From an uncultured Eubacteriales bacterium (GTDB lineage: Bacteria; Bacillota; Clostridia; Oscillospirales; Oscillospiraceae), in the NCBI GenBank assembly GCA_958402445.1, contig CATXTO010000005.1, positions 1 to 64,000 on the forward strand: a stretch of DNA of 64,000 bases. The letters run 5' to 3'. Below are positions 15,116 through 24,567 of this stretch, one piece after another (positions within the stretch are counted from its first letter, which is position 1; each line of letters starts with the position of its first letter). Position numbers and translations under genes: made by a program. A model generated the notes under the pieces. That model saw only the letters and a program-made list of their open reading frames with translations. It did not search any database and was not told the origin of the DNA.

Positions 15116-17560
15116 TTGCTTGCGAAGGTTGCGGTTTCCGCGGCAGTCTATGCCATTGATAAGCCCTACAGCTACCGGATTCCGGACGGGATGCCGGTTG
15201 CGCCCGGGATGCGGGTTATGGTGCCCTTTGGACGGGGAAACCGGCGGACCGAGGGCATCGTTCTTTCCCTGGAAGCCGGGGAGGAGACAGAGCTCAAGGG
15301 AATCGATCAGCTTTTGGACGATACGCCGGTGCTGGACGGAGCTATGCTTCGTCTGGCCGCTTTTGTGCGGGAGCGTTATTATTGTACGTTTTATCAGGCT
15401 ATCCGGGCGGCGTTGCCGGTAGGGCTGTGGTTTCAGGTGCGGGATACCTTTGAGCTGGTGCCGGACTGCCCCTGGCGAGAGAAAAAGATTCGCCAGAAGG
15501 ACGCTGAGGCGGTTCTGCAAAGGATGGAGGATCTAGGGGGCCGTGCCCAGTATGCAGATCTCCGGCAAGGCCTGGAAGAGGATGCGCTGCAGGACGCGCT
15601 GCGGTACTTGCTGAACAAAAAATGGATTACGTCCCAGTCGGACTTCCTGCGCAGGGTCGAAGATAAGACCGAACAGATTGCGGTCCTCTCCGCCTCTGCC
15701 GAGGAAGCCATGGAGTTTGCGGTCCGACGGCGAAAATCCGCGCCAATGCAGGCTGCGGTTTTAGAGCTCCTGTGCGCTGTGGGAAGCTGTGCAGCCAAGG
15801 AGCTGCGCTATTATACAGGTGCCACCGCCGCCACGGTCCGGCGGCTGGAGCATTTGGGCTATTTGCAGTTGTCCCAGAGGCCGACGCTGCGGTGCCGGGA
15901 AATTCGGCCTGCGGTGTTGACCGGCCCGTTGGAGCTCAATAGAGACCAGCAGGCCGCTTTTGATACGCTGTCCCAGCAGATGAGGCGGACGCCGCCTGGT
16001 GTGGCCCTGCTGCATGGCGTTACCGGCAGCGGAAAAACTTCCGTTTATCTCAAGCTGATCGCCCAATGTTTGGAAGCGGGGAATACCGTGCTATTCCTGG
16101 TCCCAGAGATTGCCCTGACGCCGCAGCTTTTGAGCCTTTTTGCCGCACATTTTGGTCAGAAGGTCGCTGTGCTGCACAGCAGTCTCTCTGCGGGCGAGCG
16201 GTATGACCAGTGGAAACGGGTGCGGGCGGGAGCGGCCGGGGTTGTGGTGGGAACCAGGTCGGCAGTGTTTGCGCCTTGCCGAAATTTGAGCCTGATCATC
16301 CTGGATGAGGAGCAAGAGCACTCCTATTTATCAGAAAATACTCCCCGGTATCATGCAAGGGAAGTGGCGATTTATCGTGGGGTCAAGGAAAGGGCCCTGG
16401 TTTTGCTGGGGTCAGCCACACCCTCTGTGGAGACCATGTACCGTGCGAAGACCGGGGCCTATGCCTATTGCGCACTGCCAAATCGGTATAACGGCCAAGC
16501 CTTGCCCCAGGTTCAAATTGTGGATTTGAAGCAGGAGCTGCGAAACGGCAACGCTTCTGCCATCAGTGCGCCCCTGGCCAGGGCCATGGAGGAGAATTTG
16601 ACCCGGGGAGAGCAAACCGTTTTGTTCCTAAACCGCCGCGGCGCCAGCCGAATGCTCCAGTGCGTTCAGTGCGGGGGGGTGCCCGAGTGCCCGAGATGCA
16701 GTGTTCATTTGACGTATCACAGCGTCAACCGGCGCCTGATGTGCCATTACTGCGGGCACTCCGAGCCTGCGCCATCCCGATGCCCGCAATGCGGCGGGCC
16801 GTTAAAACAGGTTGGGGTTGGAACGCAGCGGGTCCAGCAGGAGCTGACAGAGCAATTTCCTGGGATAGAAGTGGCCCGCATGGACGCGGATACGGTGAGC
16901 GCCGTAAACACCCATGAAAAAATTTTAGAGCGGTTTCAGCGAGAAAACATCCCTGTGCTTTTGGGGACGCAGATGGTGACCAAGGGGCTCAACTTCCAGC
17001 GTGTAACGCTTGTAGGCGTTTTGGACGCAGATTTGTCCCTGTATCTGGACAGCTATCGGGCGGCTGAGACCACATTTAACCTGATTACCCAGGTTGTAGG
17101 CCGGGCAGGCCGTGGCGATCAGGCTGGCCGGGCCATCATTCAAACAATGACGCCGGAACACCGAGTCCTCACGCTGGCCGCGGCACAGGACTACGCCGCG
17201 TTCTATGAGTTGGAGATCGATCTGCGGCAGGCCAAGGGTTGCCCGCCGTTTCGAAACCTGTTTACCGTGACCTTTTCCGGCCCGGAGGAGGTCCGGGTGC
17301 TGCGGGGCGCCATGGTGTTCCGGGACAGCCTGCTGCATTGCCTGGCCGCGCCGGAATACCGGCAGGAAGACGGTCAGGTTTTAGGTCCGGCGCCGGCGCC
17401 TGTATTTAAAATAAACTATAACTACCGTTACCTGCTGACCCTTCGTTGCCAAGGGGGCCGTCCCTTGCGGCGCTTGCTGGCCTATCTGCTGCGGCAGTTT
17501 GCCCAGGACAGGGCAAACCGGGGGGTTACAGCTTTCGTTGATGTAAACGGATATGAATGA
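15116..17560 (+). CDS. priA: Primosomal protein N' (replication restart helicase)
   Basis: An 814-residue superfamily 2 helicase that reloads the replisome at stalled forks. N-terminal DNA-binding domain, Walker A GVTGSGKT (about 301-308), a DEEQ box in ILDEEQEHSY where many relatives have DEEH, and eight zinc-binding cysteines in four CxxC-type pairs around 519-560 (CVQCGG, CPRC, CHYC, CPQC). The helicase motifs follow (GTQMVTKGLNF, QVVGRAGRG). The start is TTG 15116, eight or so bases after AAGGGAGGG. Member of the rpoZ-priA-def-fmt run. Confidence 0.95.
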   Translation: MLAKVAVSAAVYAIDKPYSYRIPDGMPVAPGMRVMVPFGRGNRRTEGIVLSLEAGEETELKGIDQLLDDTPVLDGAMLRLAAFVRERYYCTFYQAIRAALPVGLWFQVRDTFELVPDCPWREKKIRQKDAEAVLQRMEDLGGRAQYADLRQGLEEDALQDALRYLLNKKWITSQSDFLRRVEDKTEQIAVLSASAEEAMEFAVRRRKSAPMQAAVLELLCAVGSCAAKELRYYTGATAATVRRLEHLGYLQLSQRPTLRCREIRPAVLTGPLELNRDQQAAFDTLSQQMRRTPPGVALLHGVTGSGKTSVYLKLIAQCLEAGNTVLFLVPEIALTPQLLSLFAAHFGQKVAVLHSSLSAGERYDQWKRVRAGAAGVVVGTRSAVFAPCRNLSLIILDEEQEHSYLSENTPRYHAREVAIYRGVKERALVLLGSATPSVETMYRAKTGAYAYCALPNRYNGQALPQVQIVDLKQELRNGNASAISAPLARAMEENLTRGEQTVLFLNRRGASRMLQCVQCGGVPECPRCSVHLTYHSVNRRLMCHYCGHSEPAPSRCPQCGGPLKQVGVGTQRVQQELTEQFPGIEVARMDADTVSAVNTHEKILERFQRENIPVLLGTQMVTKGLNFQRVTLVGVLDADLSLYLDSYRAAETTFNLITQVVGRAGRGDQAGRAIIQTMTPEHRVLTLAAAQDYAAFYELEIDLRQAKGCPPFRNLFTVTFSGPEEVRVLRGAMVFRDSLLHCLAAPEYRQEDGQVLGPAPAPVFKINYNYRYLLTLRCQGGRPLRRLLAYLLRQFAQDRANRGVTAFVDVNGYE

Positions 17561-17583
17561 ACGGGTTGAAATGAGGAATTGCA

Positions 17584-18054
17584 ATGGCATTGCGAAGAAT
17601 TTTAACGGAAAAGGACCCGGCGCTGCACAAGGTGTGCAGGCCGGTGGATAAGTTTGACGCCCGGCTGGCGAAGCTTTTGGACGATCTGGGGCAGACGCTG
17701 CAAGAAGCCAATGGCGCGGGCCTGGCTGCGCCCCAGGTAGGTATTTTGCGCCGCGTGGTTGTCGTGGATGTGGGCGACGAGATCCTGGAACTGGTCAATC
17801 CCGTTATTGTAGAAGCCAGCGGCGAACAGGAGGGTCCGGAGGGCTGTCTCAGCGTGCCGGGAAAATGGGGCATCGTCAAACGACCCAATGTGGTAAAGGT
17901 TCGGGCGCAGGACCGGGACGGCGTATGGTTTGAGGCAGAGGGGCAGGAGCTGGTTGCCAGGGCCTTCTGTCATGAATTGGACCATTTGGACGGACGTCTG
18001 TATACGGAGAAGGCGTCCCGCTTTTTGACAGAAGAGGAATTGGAGCAGGAATAA
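17584..18054 (+). CDS. def: Peptide deformylase
   Basis: Fe2+ hydrolase removing the formyl group from nascent proteins. The 156 residues contain the three signature motifs: GAGLAAPQVG (44-53), EGCLSVPG (86-93, metal ligand Cys88) and HELDH (130-134, His130, Glu131, His134). It is followed by fmt, the enzyme that adds the formyl group, 13 bp downstream. Confidence 0.96.
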   Translation: MALRRILTEKDPALHKVCRPVDKFDARLAKLLDDLGQTLQEANGAGLAAPQVGILRRVVVVDVGDEILELVNPVIVEASGEQEGPEGCLSVPGKWGIVKRPNVVKVRAQDRDGVWFEAEGQELVARAFCHELDHLDGRLYTEKASRFLTEEELEQE

Positions 18055-18067
18055 AGGGGATGGGCAA

Positions 18068-18997
18068 ATGAGGATTGTATTTATGGGAACGCCGGAGATC
18101 GCGCGAACCTGCCTACAGCGCGCGGTGGAGGAGGGCCTGGATGTCATCGCCGTGTACACCAAGCCGGACGCACCGCAAAACCGGGGCATGAAGCAGGCGG
18201 AATCCCCTGTAAAGCAGTACGCCAAGGCCCAGGGGATTCCCGTGTATCAGCCGGAGCATTTCCGGCAGGACGAGACCGTGGAGCAGCTTCGGGCGTTGCG
18301 GCCGGATATCATCGCCGTGGTAGCGTATGGTAAAATTTTGCCCCAGCGGGTGCTGAATATCCCGCCCAAGGGGTGCGTCAATATCCACGCCAGTATCCTG
18401 CCGGCGTTGCGGGGTTCCGCCCCGGTGCAGTGGGCCATTCTCAATGGGCTGGAGGAAACCGGCGTCACCGCAATGTATATGGCGGCGGAGATGGATGCGG
18501 GAGACATCATCGAGATTCGCAGAACGCCTATCGCGCCCGAGGAGAACACGAAAAGCCTAATGGAGCGCCTGGCGGAGATTGGAGCTGGGCTGCTGGCGGA
18601 CACGCTGCACCGTTTTGCAGCCGGAACTGTGACGGCGACGCCTCAGGACCCGACTAAGGTTACCCTCGCACCCATGCTTAACAAGCAGATGAGCCCCATT
18701 GACTGGAGCCGGTCGGCCCGTGAAATTTGCTGCCATATCCGGGGCTTGGATCCATGGCCTGTGGCGACCATGGAACTGCAGGGAAAACGGTTCCGGGTCT
18801 ATCAGGCATGGGATACCCGGAAGACCACGGAAGCGGCGCCGGGTACGCCTCTGGGCGTGACCAAAACCGGGCTGGAAATGGCCTGCGGCCATGGCGGCGT
18901 GGTAGAGATCCGGGTCCTGCAGGCCGATGGCGGAAAGCGCATGGGCGCGCCGGATTATTTCCGGGGTCATCCCTTGCAGGAGGACGTCTTTCAGTAG
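18068..18997 (+). CDS. fmt: Methionyl-tRNA formyltransferase
   Basis: Formylates initiator Met-tRNA using 10-formyl-THF. The 309 residues start IVFMGTPEIARTC and carry the catalytic core NIHASILPALRGSAPVQWAI with its Asn/His pair, then MDAGDI; the C-terminal OB-like domain follows. It sits directly after def. Length and motif order are standard. Confidence 0.96.
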   Translation: MRIVFMGTPEIARTCLQRAVEEGLDVIAVYTKPDAPQNRGMKQAESPVKQYAKAQGIPVYQPEHFRQDETVEQLRALRPDIIAVVAYGKILPQRVLNIPPKGCVNIHASILPALRGSAPVQWAILNGLEETGVTAMYMAAEMDAGDIIEIRRTPIAPEENTKSLMERLAEIGAGLLADTLHRFAAGTVTATPQDPTKVTLAPMLNKQMSPIDWSRSAREICCHIRGLDPWPVATMELQGKRFRVYQAWDTRKTTEAAPGTPLGVTKTGLEMACGHGGVVEIRVLQADGGKRMGAPDYFRGHPLQEDVFQ

Positions 18998-19067
18998 GCG
19001 ATCATCTTGTTTGACCGGTACAGAGTGCAATATTGTTCTGATCTTCAGGAAAAAAGGGGGCATTCCC

Positions 19068-20387
19068 GTGGCTGCGAGAGAGACGGCCCTGGGCGCGCTG
19101 ATTGCGTGCAGAAGACAAAAGGCCTGGTCCGATGGGATTTTAAAGGAATATGTGCACCGGGATCAGCTGGACCGCCGGGAGGCCGCGCTGGCGTCACAGC
19201 TCTGCTACGGCGTTTTACAGAACCGGCTTTTGCTGGATTATTATTTGGGGCAGCTGCTGCGATGCCGGATTCGGGATTTGCAGCCGGTGGTCCTGGATAT
19301 TCTGCGGTTGGGCCTGTATCAAATTCTGTTTTTGGACAAAATTCCGCCCTCTGCCGCAGTGAACGAGGCGGTGGAGCAGGGCAAGCGATATGCCAATGCC
19401 AGAGCGGCCGGACTGATTAACGGGGTGCTGCGCAGCGCGATCCGGCAGGGCGGTCAGCTTCAGCAGCCGCAGGATCTGGCGCTGCTTTATAGCCACCCGC
19501 AGGCCCTGGTGGAGCTGCTGCGCCAGGAGCTGGGGGAACAGATGCTGGAACAGGTGCTCCAGGCAGACAATCAGGCGCCGGAGACGGTGCTGCAAGTCAA
19601 TTGCCTCCGTGCCTCTGACGAGGCGGTACAACAATCGCTGGAGGAGGCGGGCGGAATCTGCACCCCCCACCCCTGGCTGGAGCACTGCTTTCTGGTCAGC
19701 GGCGCCGGGGGGCTGGAGCGGTTGGAGGCGTTTCGGGCGGGCCTGTTTTATGTGCAGGACGCGGCCTCCCGCCTTGCCGTGCAGTGTGCGGGGATTCAGC
19801 CGGGGATGCGAATCCTGGATAGCTGCGGCGCACCTGGCGGTAAGACCTTTGCCGCGGCTATGGAGCTGGGAGGGCAAGGAATGGTGCTCTCCTGCGATCT
19901 TCACCTACATAAATTAACTTTGATTGAAAACGGCGCCCGGCGGCTGGGCCTGGATTGGATTCAAACCAGGCAGCAGGATGCGAAGGCGGTGTATCCCGAA
20001 CTGAGGGATTCCATGGATGTTGTTTTGGTAGACGTTCCGTGCAGCGGACTGGGCATCATACGCAAAAAGCCCGACATCCGCTACAAGGATTTGGAGCAAA
20101 TTCAGGAGTTGCCGGCGCTGCAAGGACAAATTCTCTACCAGCAGGCACAATATGTCAAACCCGGCGGTGTACTGCTCTACAGCACGTGCACCATCTTGAG
20201 GCGGGAGAATCAGGAGGTTGTACGGGCGTTTCTCCAGGAGAACCCAGAGTTTTCCCCGGAGCCCCTGCCGCTGCCGGCGGCGCTGCCTCAGGATTCCAGC
20301 GGGATGCTGACCCTGCTGCCCGGTCAATATGAGACGGACGGCTTTTTTATCTGTAAGCTACGGAGGCATGCATGCGGGACGACTTGA
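19068..20387 (+). CDS. rsmB: 16S rRNA (cytosine967-C5)-methyltransferase
   Basis: A 439-residue SAM-dependent RNA m5C methylase. An N-terminal NusB-like helical domain (about 1-140) is followed by the Rossmann methylase domain with DSCGAPGGKT, the motif IV Cys in VDVPCSGLG, and the catalytic Cys in LLYSTCTI. The start is GTG 19068 with AAGGGGG upstream; the longer opening from 18927 runs into fmt and is not credible. It overlaps rlmN by 16 bases. Confidence 0.94.
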   Translation: MAARETALGALIACRRQKAWSDGILKEYVHRDQLDRREAALASQLCYGVLQNRLLLDYYLGQLLRCRIRDLQPVVLDILRLGLYQILFLDKIPPSAAVNEAVEQGKRYANARAAGLINGVLRSAIRQGGQLQQPQDLALLYSHPQALVELLRQELGEQMLEQVLQADNQAPETVLQVNCLRASDEAVQQSLEEAGGICTPHPWLEHCFLVSGAGGLERLEAFRAGLFYVQDAASRLAVQCAGIQPGMRILDSCGAPGGKTFAAAMELGGQGMVLSCDLHLHKLTLIENGARRLGLDWIQTRQQDAKAVYPELRDSMDVVLVDVPCSGLGIIRKKPDIRYKDLEQIQELPALQGQILYQQAQYVKPGGVLLYSTCTILRRENQEVVRAFLQENPEFSPEPLPLPAALPQDSSGMLTLLPGQYETDGFFICKLRRHACGTT

Positions 20388-21442
20388 AATCCATGACCCT
20401 GGAAGAAATGACTCAGGCATTCCAGCTTCTGGGATTGCCCCGCTTTCGCGCGGAACAGGTATTTATCTGGCTGCATCGGGGCGCCACCGCATTTGATGCG
20501 ATGACTAACCTGCCCAAGCAGCTGCAGAAGCAGTTGGAAAGCCAGTACCTGATTTCCGTTCCTCAGATGGTCCGCAGGCAGGAGTCTCAGCGGGATGGGA
20601 CCGTAAAATACCTCTGGAAGCTGACGGATGGAAATTGCGTAGAAACGGTGCTGATGCGCTATAAATATGGCAACAGCGTTTGCATTTCGTCGGAGGTGGG
20701 GTGCGCCATGGGCTGCGCCTTTTGTGCCTCTACCAAAGGCGGATTGGTGCGGCGCCTGCGGCCTGCGGAGCTGCTGGACCAGGTACTCTTTACGCAGCGG
20801 GATGCCGGCGCGCCGGTCTCGCACATTGTCCTCATGGGGATTGGCGAGCCGTTGGACAATTATGACGCGGTGATGCGGTTTTTGACGTTGGTCAATCATC
20901 CGAGGGGGCTGAACATTGGAATGCGGCATATCAGCCTGTCTACCTGCGGCCTGGTTCCCAAAATCCTCAGGCTGGCGGAGGAGCGCCTGCAGCTGACGCT
21001 GTCCGTGTCGCTCCATGCCCCCAGCGACGAGCTCCGCTCCCGGCTAATGCCCGTCAACCGGGTTTATCCCATTGAGAAGCTCCTGGAGGCTTGCCGAACT
21101 TACTATGAAAAAACCAGTCGTCGGATCTCCTTTGAATACGCTATGATTGATGGGCTCAACGACACGCCGGCGTGTGCGCGGCTCCTGCTGGCACGGCTCC
21201 GCGGCTTGCCCTCTCACGTCAATTTAATCCCGTTAAACCGGGTGGCGGAGAGTCCTCTGCGGCCCAGCGGCCGGCAGGCAGTGGCACAATTTCAAAAAAT
21301 GTTAGAAGAGGGTGGGCTTGCCGTAACCGTCCGCCGCACCCTGGGCGGGGACATCGACGCCTCTTGCGGACAATTGCGGCGAAATTTTGAAAAATCTGCG
21401 GCAGCAGATGGGTCAAGGCAGAATTTGCCGGAAGAAAAATAA
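20372..21442 (+). CDS. rlmN: Dual-specificity 23S rRNA A2503 / tRNA A37 methyltransferase
   Basis: A 356-residue radical-SAM methylase making m2A in 23S rRNA. The radical-SAM cluster is CAMGCAFC (Cys111, Cys115, Cys118), followed by GEPLDN, and the C-terminal catalytic Cys lies in DASCGQLR (about Cys332). GGAGG is six bases before the ATG, inside rsmB. Standard length and position before the phosphatase/kinase pair. Confidence 0.95.
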   Translation: MRDDLKSMTLEEMTQAFQLLGLPRFRAEQVFIWLHRGATAFDAMTNLPKQLQKQLESQYLISVPQMVRRQESQRDGTVKYLWKLTDGNCVETVLMRYKYGNSVCISSEVGCAMGCAFCASTKGGLVRRLRPAELLDQVLFTQRDAGAPVSHIVLMGIGEPLDNYDAVMRFLTLVNHPRGLNIGMRHISLSTCGLVPKILRLAEERLQLTLSVSLHAPSDELRSRLMPVNRVYPIEKLLEACRTYYEKTSRRISFEYAMIDGLNDTPACARLLLARLRGLPSHVNLIPLNRVAESPLRPSGRQAVAQFQKMLEEGGLAVTVRRTLGGDIDASCGQLRRNFEKSAAADGSRQNLPEEK

Positions 21443-21452
21443 CCGGAAACGA

Positions 21453-21481
21453 TTGCATTGTTCCCAAAAAGCTGGTACAAT
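21453..21481 (+). promoter_or_regulatory. Probable internal promoter before the phosphatase/kinase pair
   Basis: TTGCAT (21453-21458), a 17-bp spacer and TACAAT (21476-21481), in the 74-bp gap between rlmN and the PP2C gene. Confidence 0.6.
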
Positions 21482-21516
21482 TTTTAAAATGAACCGGTGG
21501 GAAGGGAGGCTCCGCC

Positions 21517-22248
21517 ATGCAGGCGTGGGGACTGACGGATCCGGGCTGTGTCCGGACCCAAAATCAAGATGCCTTTCGAATTGAACAATTTGACAGCAAT
21601 GACCTGCTTTTGGTGGTCTGCGATGGGATGGGCGGCGCCAAATCCGGAAACATCGCCAGCTCTCTTGCCATCGACGTTTTTGTGCAAGAGGTACGCAGGT
21701 GTCAGAAACCGGGGTTGCTTTCAGAGCAAGTGGAGCAGATGCTCCAGGGCGCTGTAAAGCTGGCCAATAGCACCGTATTTGACCAAGCGCAGCAATTTGA
21801 AGACTTTTCCGGGATGGGGACCACTCTGGTGGGGGCGTACATAGCCGGAAGCGAGGCTTATGTGGTCAACGTAGGTGACAGCCGGGCGTACCTTTTGAAT
21901 CGGGATGGCGTCCGGCGTATTACCACGGACCATTCCCTGGTGCAGTTGATGGTACAGCGGGGCGAACTCACCCGGGAGGAGGCAAAGTCCTATCCCGCAA
22001 AAAATTTAATTACCAGGGCCATTGGAACGGAATCCACCGTAGAATGCGATTTGTTCCGGCATACGCTGCAAAAGGGCGACTGCCTGTTGCTGTGTACCGA
22101 CGGGCTTTCCAATTTGTTGGATGATCAAGAGATGTTGTTTGAGGTGGTCCATGGCGTAAACAAGCAGCTGTGCTGTCAGCGGCTGCTGGGTATCGCCAGA
22201 GACCGGGGCGCGCCGGACAATGTGACCAGCGTCCTGGCTGTGTTTTAG
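21517..22248 (+). CDS. stp: PP2C-family Ser/Thr phosphatase
   Basis: A 243-residue metal-dependent phosphatase that reverses the action of the adjacent PASTA kinase. Metal-binding and catalytic motifs are in order: R13 and D18 in VRTQNQDAF, CDGMGG (35-40), NVGDSRAYL, TTDHSLV, CTDGLSN and GAPDNVT. The gene pair is conserved in Gram-positives and coordinates wall synthesis and division with signalling. Confidence 0.94.
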   Translation: MQAWGLTDPGCVRTQNQDAFRIEQFDSNDLLLVVCDGMGGAKSGNIASSLAIDVFVQEVRRCQKPGLLSEQVEQMLQGAVKLANSTVFDQAQQFEDFSGMGTTLVGAYIAGSEAYVVNVGDSRAYLLNRDGVRRITTDHSLVQLMVQRGELTREEAKSYPAKNLITRAIGTESTVECDLFRHTLQKGDCLLLCTDGLSNLLDDQEMLFEVVHGVNKQLCCQRLLGIARDRGAPDNVTSVLAVF

Positions 22249-22293
22249 GACAAAAAGAGACGGATGTGCAACATGGAGAAAGGAGTTCTCTTT

Positions 22294-24567
22294 ATGGATA
22301 AATACATTGGGCGCCTGCTGGACAATCGATACGAAATTTTGGAAGTCATCGGTACCGGTGGGATGGCGGTTGTTTACAAGGCCCGCTGTCACCGGCTGAA
22401 CCGGCTGGTGGCCATTAAAATACTCAAAGAGGAATACTCGCAGGATGAGGAGTTCCGCCGTCGTTTTCACGCGGAATCTCAGGCGGTTGCGATGCTCAAT
22501 CACCCCAATATCGTCAGTGTGTACGACGTGTCAACCAGCGGTGACGCGGACTACATTGTGATGGAACTGGTGGATGGCATGACCCTGAAGCAGTACATGG
22601 AGAAACGGGGCATTCTAAATTGGAAAGAAGCGCTGCATTTTGCCATGCAGATTGCCAAGGCCTTGGAGCACGCCCATAATCAGGGGATTGTGCATCGGGA
22701 CATTAAGCCGCACAATGTGATGATTCTGAAAAACGGCTCGGCTAAGGTGACGGATTTCGGCATTGCCCGCATCATGTCCTCCCAGAATACCCTGACCAAG
22801 GAGGCGCTTGGCTCCGTTCACTATATCTCTCCGGAGCAGGCGAAGGGAGGCAGGGTGGATAACCGCTCGGACTTATACTCCCTGGGCGTTGTTATGTATG
22901 AGATGCTCACAGGGCGGCCTCCCTACGACGGAGAATCTCCGGTGGCGGTTGCGCTGCAGCATATCAACGGCGGCGCGCCCATGCCCAGTACCATCAACCC
23001 CAACATCCCCGGCGGTCTAGAGCAAATCATTATGCACGCCATGTCAGTGGATCCGGTCCGGCGGTACGCTTCCGCCACGGAGATGCTGTACGATATGGAG
23101 GAATTCCGGAAAAATCCGTCCATTTTGTTCTACTTTGACGCAGACCCGGAGCCGGTCCAAGCCCGCGCCGCCGTTCCGGCTGGGGTTGCGGCAGGCGCGG
23201 CGGCGGCCCGCAGGCCCGCGCCCCGCAATTCCGCGGAGCGGGTGGCGGGGGTGAGGCAGGATGCGCCCCGTCCGCGTCAGCCGGAGCCGGACCGGGCGCG
23301 TCAGAATTCTGCCCGGATGCGGCCCGCGCCGGAGCCGGAGGAGGAAGAGCCCCGCCGCAGCAAGGGCGTCACCATCGCGGTGATTTCCTGCGCAGTGGTA
23401 GCCGTCATTGCCGTTGTGGTTTTAATTGTACTCATGACCAAGGGTGGGGGCGGCGTTATGGTGGAAGTCCCCAGTTTTGTCGGAGAGGTCTTTAACGACA
23501 TTGACCAGAGCAAATATCCGGATCTAATTCTTTTGGATGACGAGTATGTCTATGATGCAGAGGTTGAGGAGGGAAAGGTCATTTCCCAGGACCCGGACGC
23601 CCACACCAACGTGGCAAAGGGTACAAAGGTGAAGCTTGTCATCAGTATGGGAGTTCAAACCGGAGAGATGAACGATCTGGTAAATCGAACCAAGGAAAAT
23701 GCACAGAAGTATCTGGACGGGCTGACGGATCTGAATTTGACCATCGTGATGGAGGAGGAATTCAGCACCGAAATTGAGGCGGGCCGCGTGACCCGTACAG
23801 ACCCGGAGGCCGGGGAGACGCTGCAGGCAGGCCAGACCGTTACGGTTTGGATCAGCAAGGGCCCCCAGACCATGACCATGAAGGACCTAAAGGATGAGAC
23901 CCATGCGAACGCAGAGGCCTATCTTAAAAACCTGGCCGGTATGAATCTGGAAGTTCGGGCGGAGGAGGAGGCCAGTGAGGAGATTGAAGTGGGGCGTGTC
24001 ATCCGGACTGAACCCAAGGCAGGGGACACCCTCACCGCCGGCCAGACGGTAGTGCTGTATGTGAGTAAGGGAAGCGATGTGGTTATGGCCAAGGTACCCC
24101 AGGTTGTTGGTATGGATATTATTAAGGCCAGTTCCATTTTAAAGGACGCAAATTTAAAGTGTGATTATGATTATGTGGACAGCGACAAGCCAAAGGACCA
24201 GGTCGTCAAGCAGTCCGTCGACAAGGGCCAGGAGGTCCCGGAGCAAACGGTGATTAAACTGGAAATTTCCAAGGGACCGGCGGAGACGCCGCCTCCCACC
24301 GACCCAACCGTATCCAAAAAGGTGACTTTACAATTGCCGTCAGACATTACTGCCACCTATATCATCGCAGTTTACTATCAAGGTGAACAGGTAAGAGATA
24401 ACTACGAGGTGCAGGTGGGAGAGACGGAAGTAAAAGTGATTTTGGATGGCAAGGGCGTGCAGTATTTCGATTTCTATGTCAATGGGAAAAATGTCACCAG
24501 CTTTAAGGTGGACTTTACGAACTCCGGCGAGGAAAAAATCCCACTGAGCTTCCGGGTGGATGGATGA
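22294..24567 (+). CDS. prkC: PASTA-domain Ser/Thr protein kinase
   Basis: A 757-residue transmembrane kinase sensing peptidoglycan fragments or lipid II. Kinase domain about 13-275 with GTGGMAVVY, Lys42, HRDIKPHN (catalytic Asp136) and DFG (154-156). A Pro/Arg/Ala-rich juxtamembrane region (about 285-358) and one helix (361-385) follow. Outside are four PASTA-like repeats, each ending near (V/L)xxSKG or SMG, then a Pro-rich spacer and a roughly 80-residue beta domain not typical of PrkC. ATG 22294 is chosen because AGGAG lies eight bases upstream; ATG 22264 and 22273 are poorer. It overlaps rsgA by four bases. Confidence 0.94.
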   Translation: MDKYIGRLLDNRYEILEVIGTGGMAVVYKARCHRLNRLVAIKILKEEYSQDEEFRRRFHAESQAVAMLNHPNIVSVYDVSTSGDADYIVMELVDGMTLKQYMEKRGILNWKEALHFAMQIAKALEHAHNQGIVHRDIKPHNVMILKNGSAKVTDFGIARIMSSQNTLTKEALGSVHYISPEQAKGGRVDNRSDLYSLGVVMYEMLTGRPPYDGESPVAVALQHINGGAPMPSTINPNIPGGLEQIIMHAMSVDPVRRYASATEMLYDMEEFRKNPSILFYFDADPEPVQARAAVPAGVAAGAAAARRPAPRNSAERVAGVRQDAPRPRQPEPDRARQNSARMRPAPEPEEEEPRRSKGVTIAVISCAVVAVIAVVVLIVLMTKGGGGVMVEVPSFVGEVFNDIDQSKYPDLILLDDEYVYDAEVEEGKVISQDPDAHTNVAKGTKVKLVISMGVQTGEMNDLVNRTKENAQKYLDGLTDLNLTIVMEEEFSTEIEAGRVTRTDPEAGETLQAGQTVTVWISKGPQTMTMKDLKDETHANAEAYLKNLAGMNLEVRAEEEASEEIEVGRVIRTEPKAGDTLTAGQTVVLYVSKGSDVVMAKVPQVVGMDIIKASSILKDANLKCDYDYVDSDKPKDQVVKQSVDKGQEVPEQTVIKLEISKGPAETPPPTDPTVSKKVTLQLPSDITATYIIAVYYQGEQVRDNYEVQVGETEVKVILDGKGVQYFDFYVNGKNVTSFKVDFTNSGEEKIPLSFRVDG

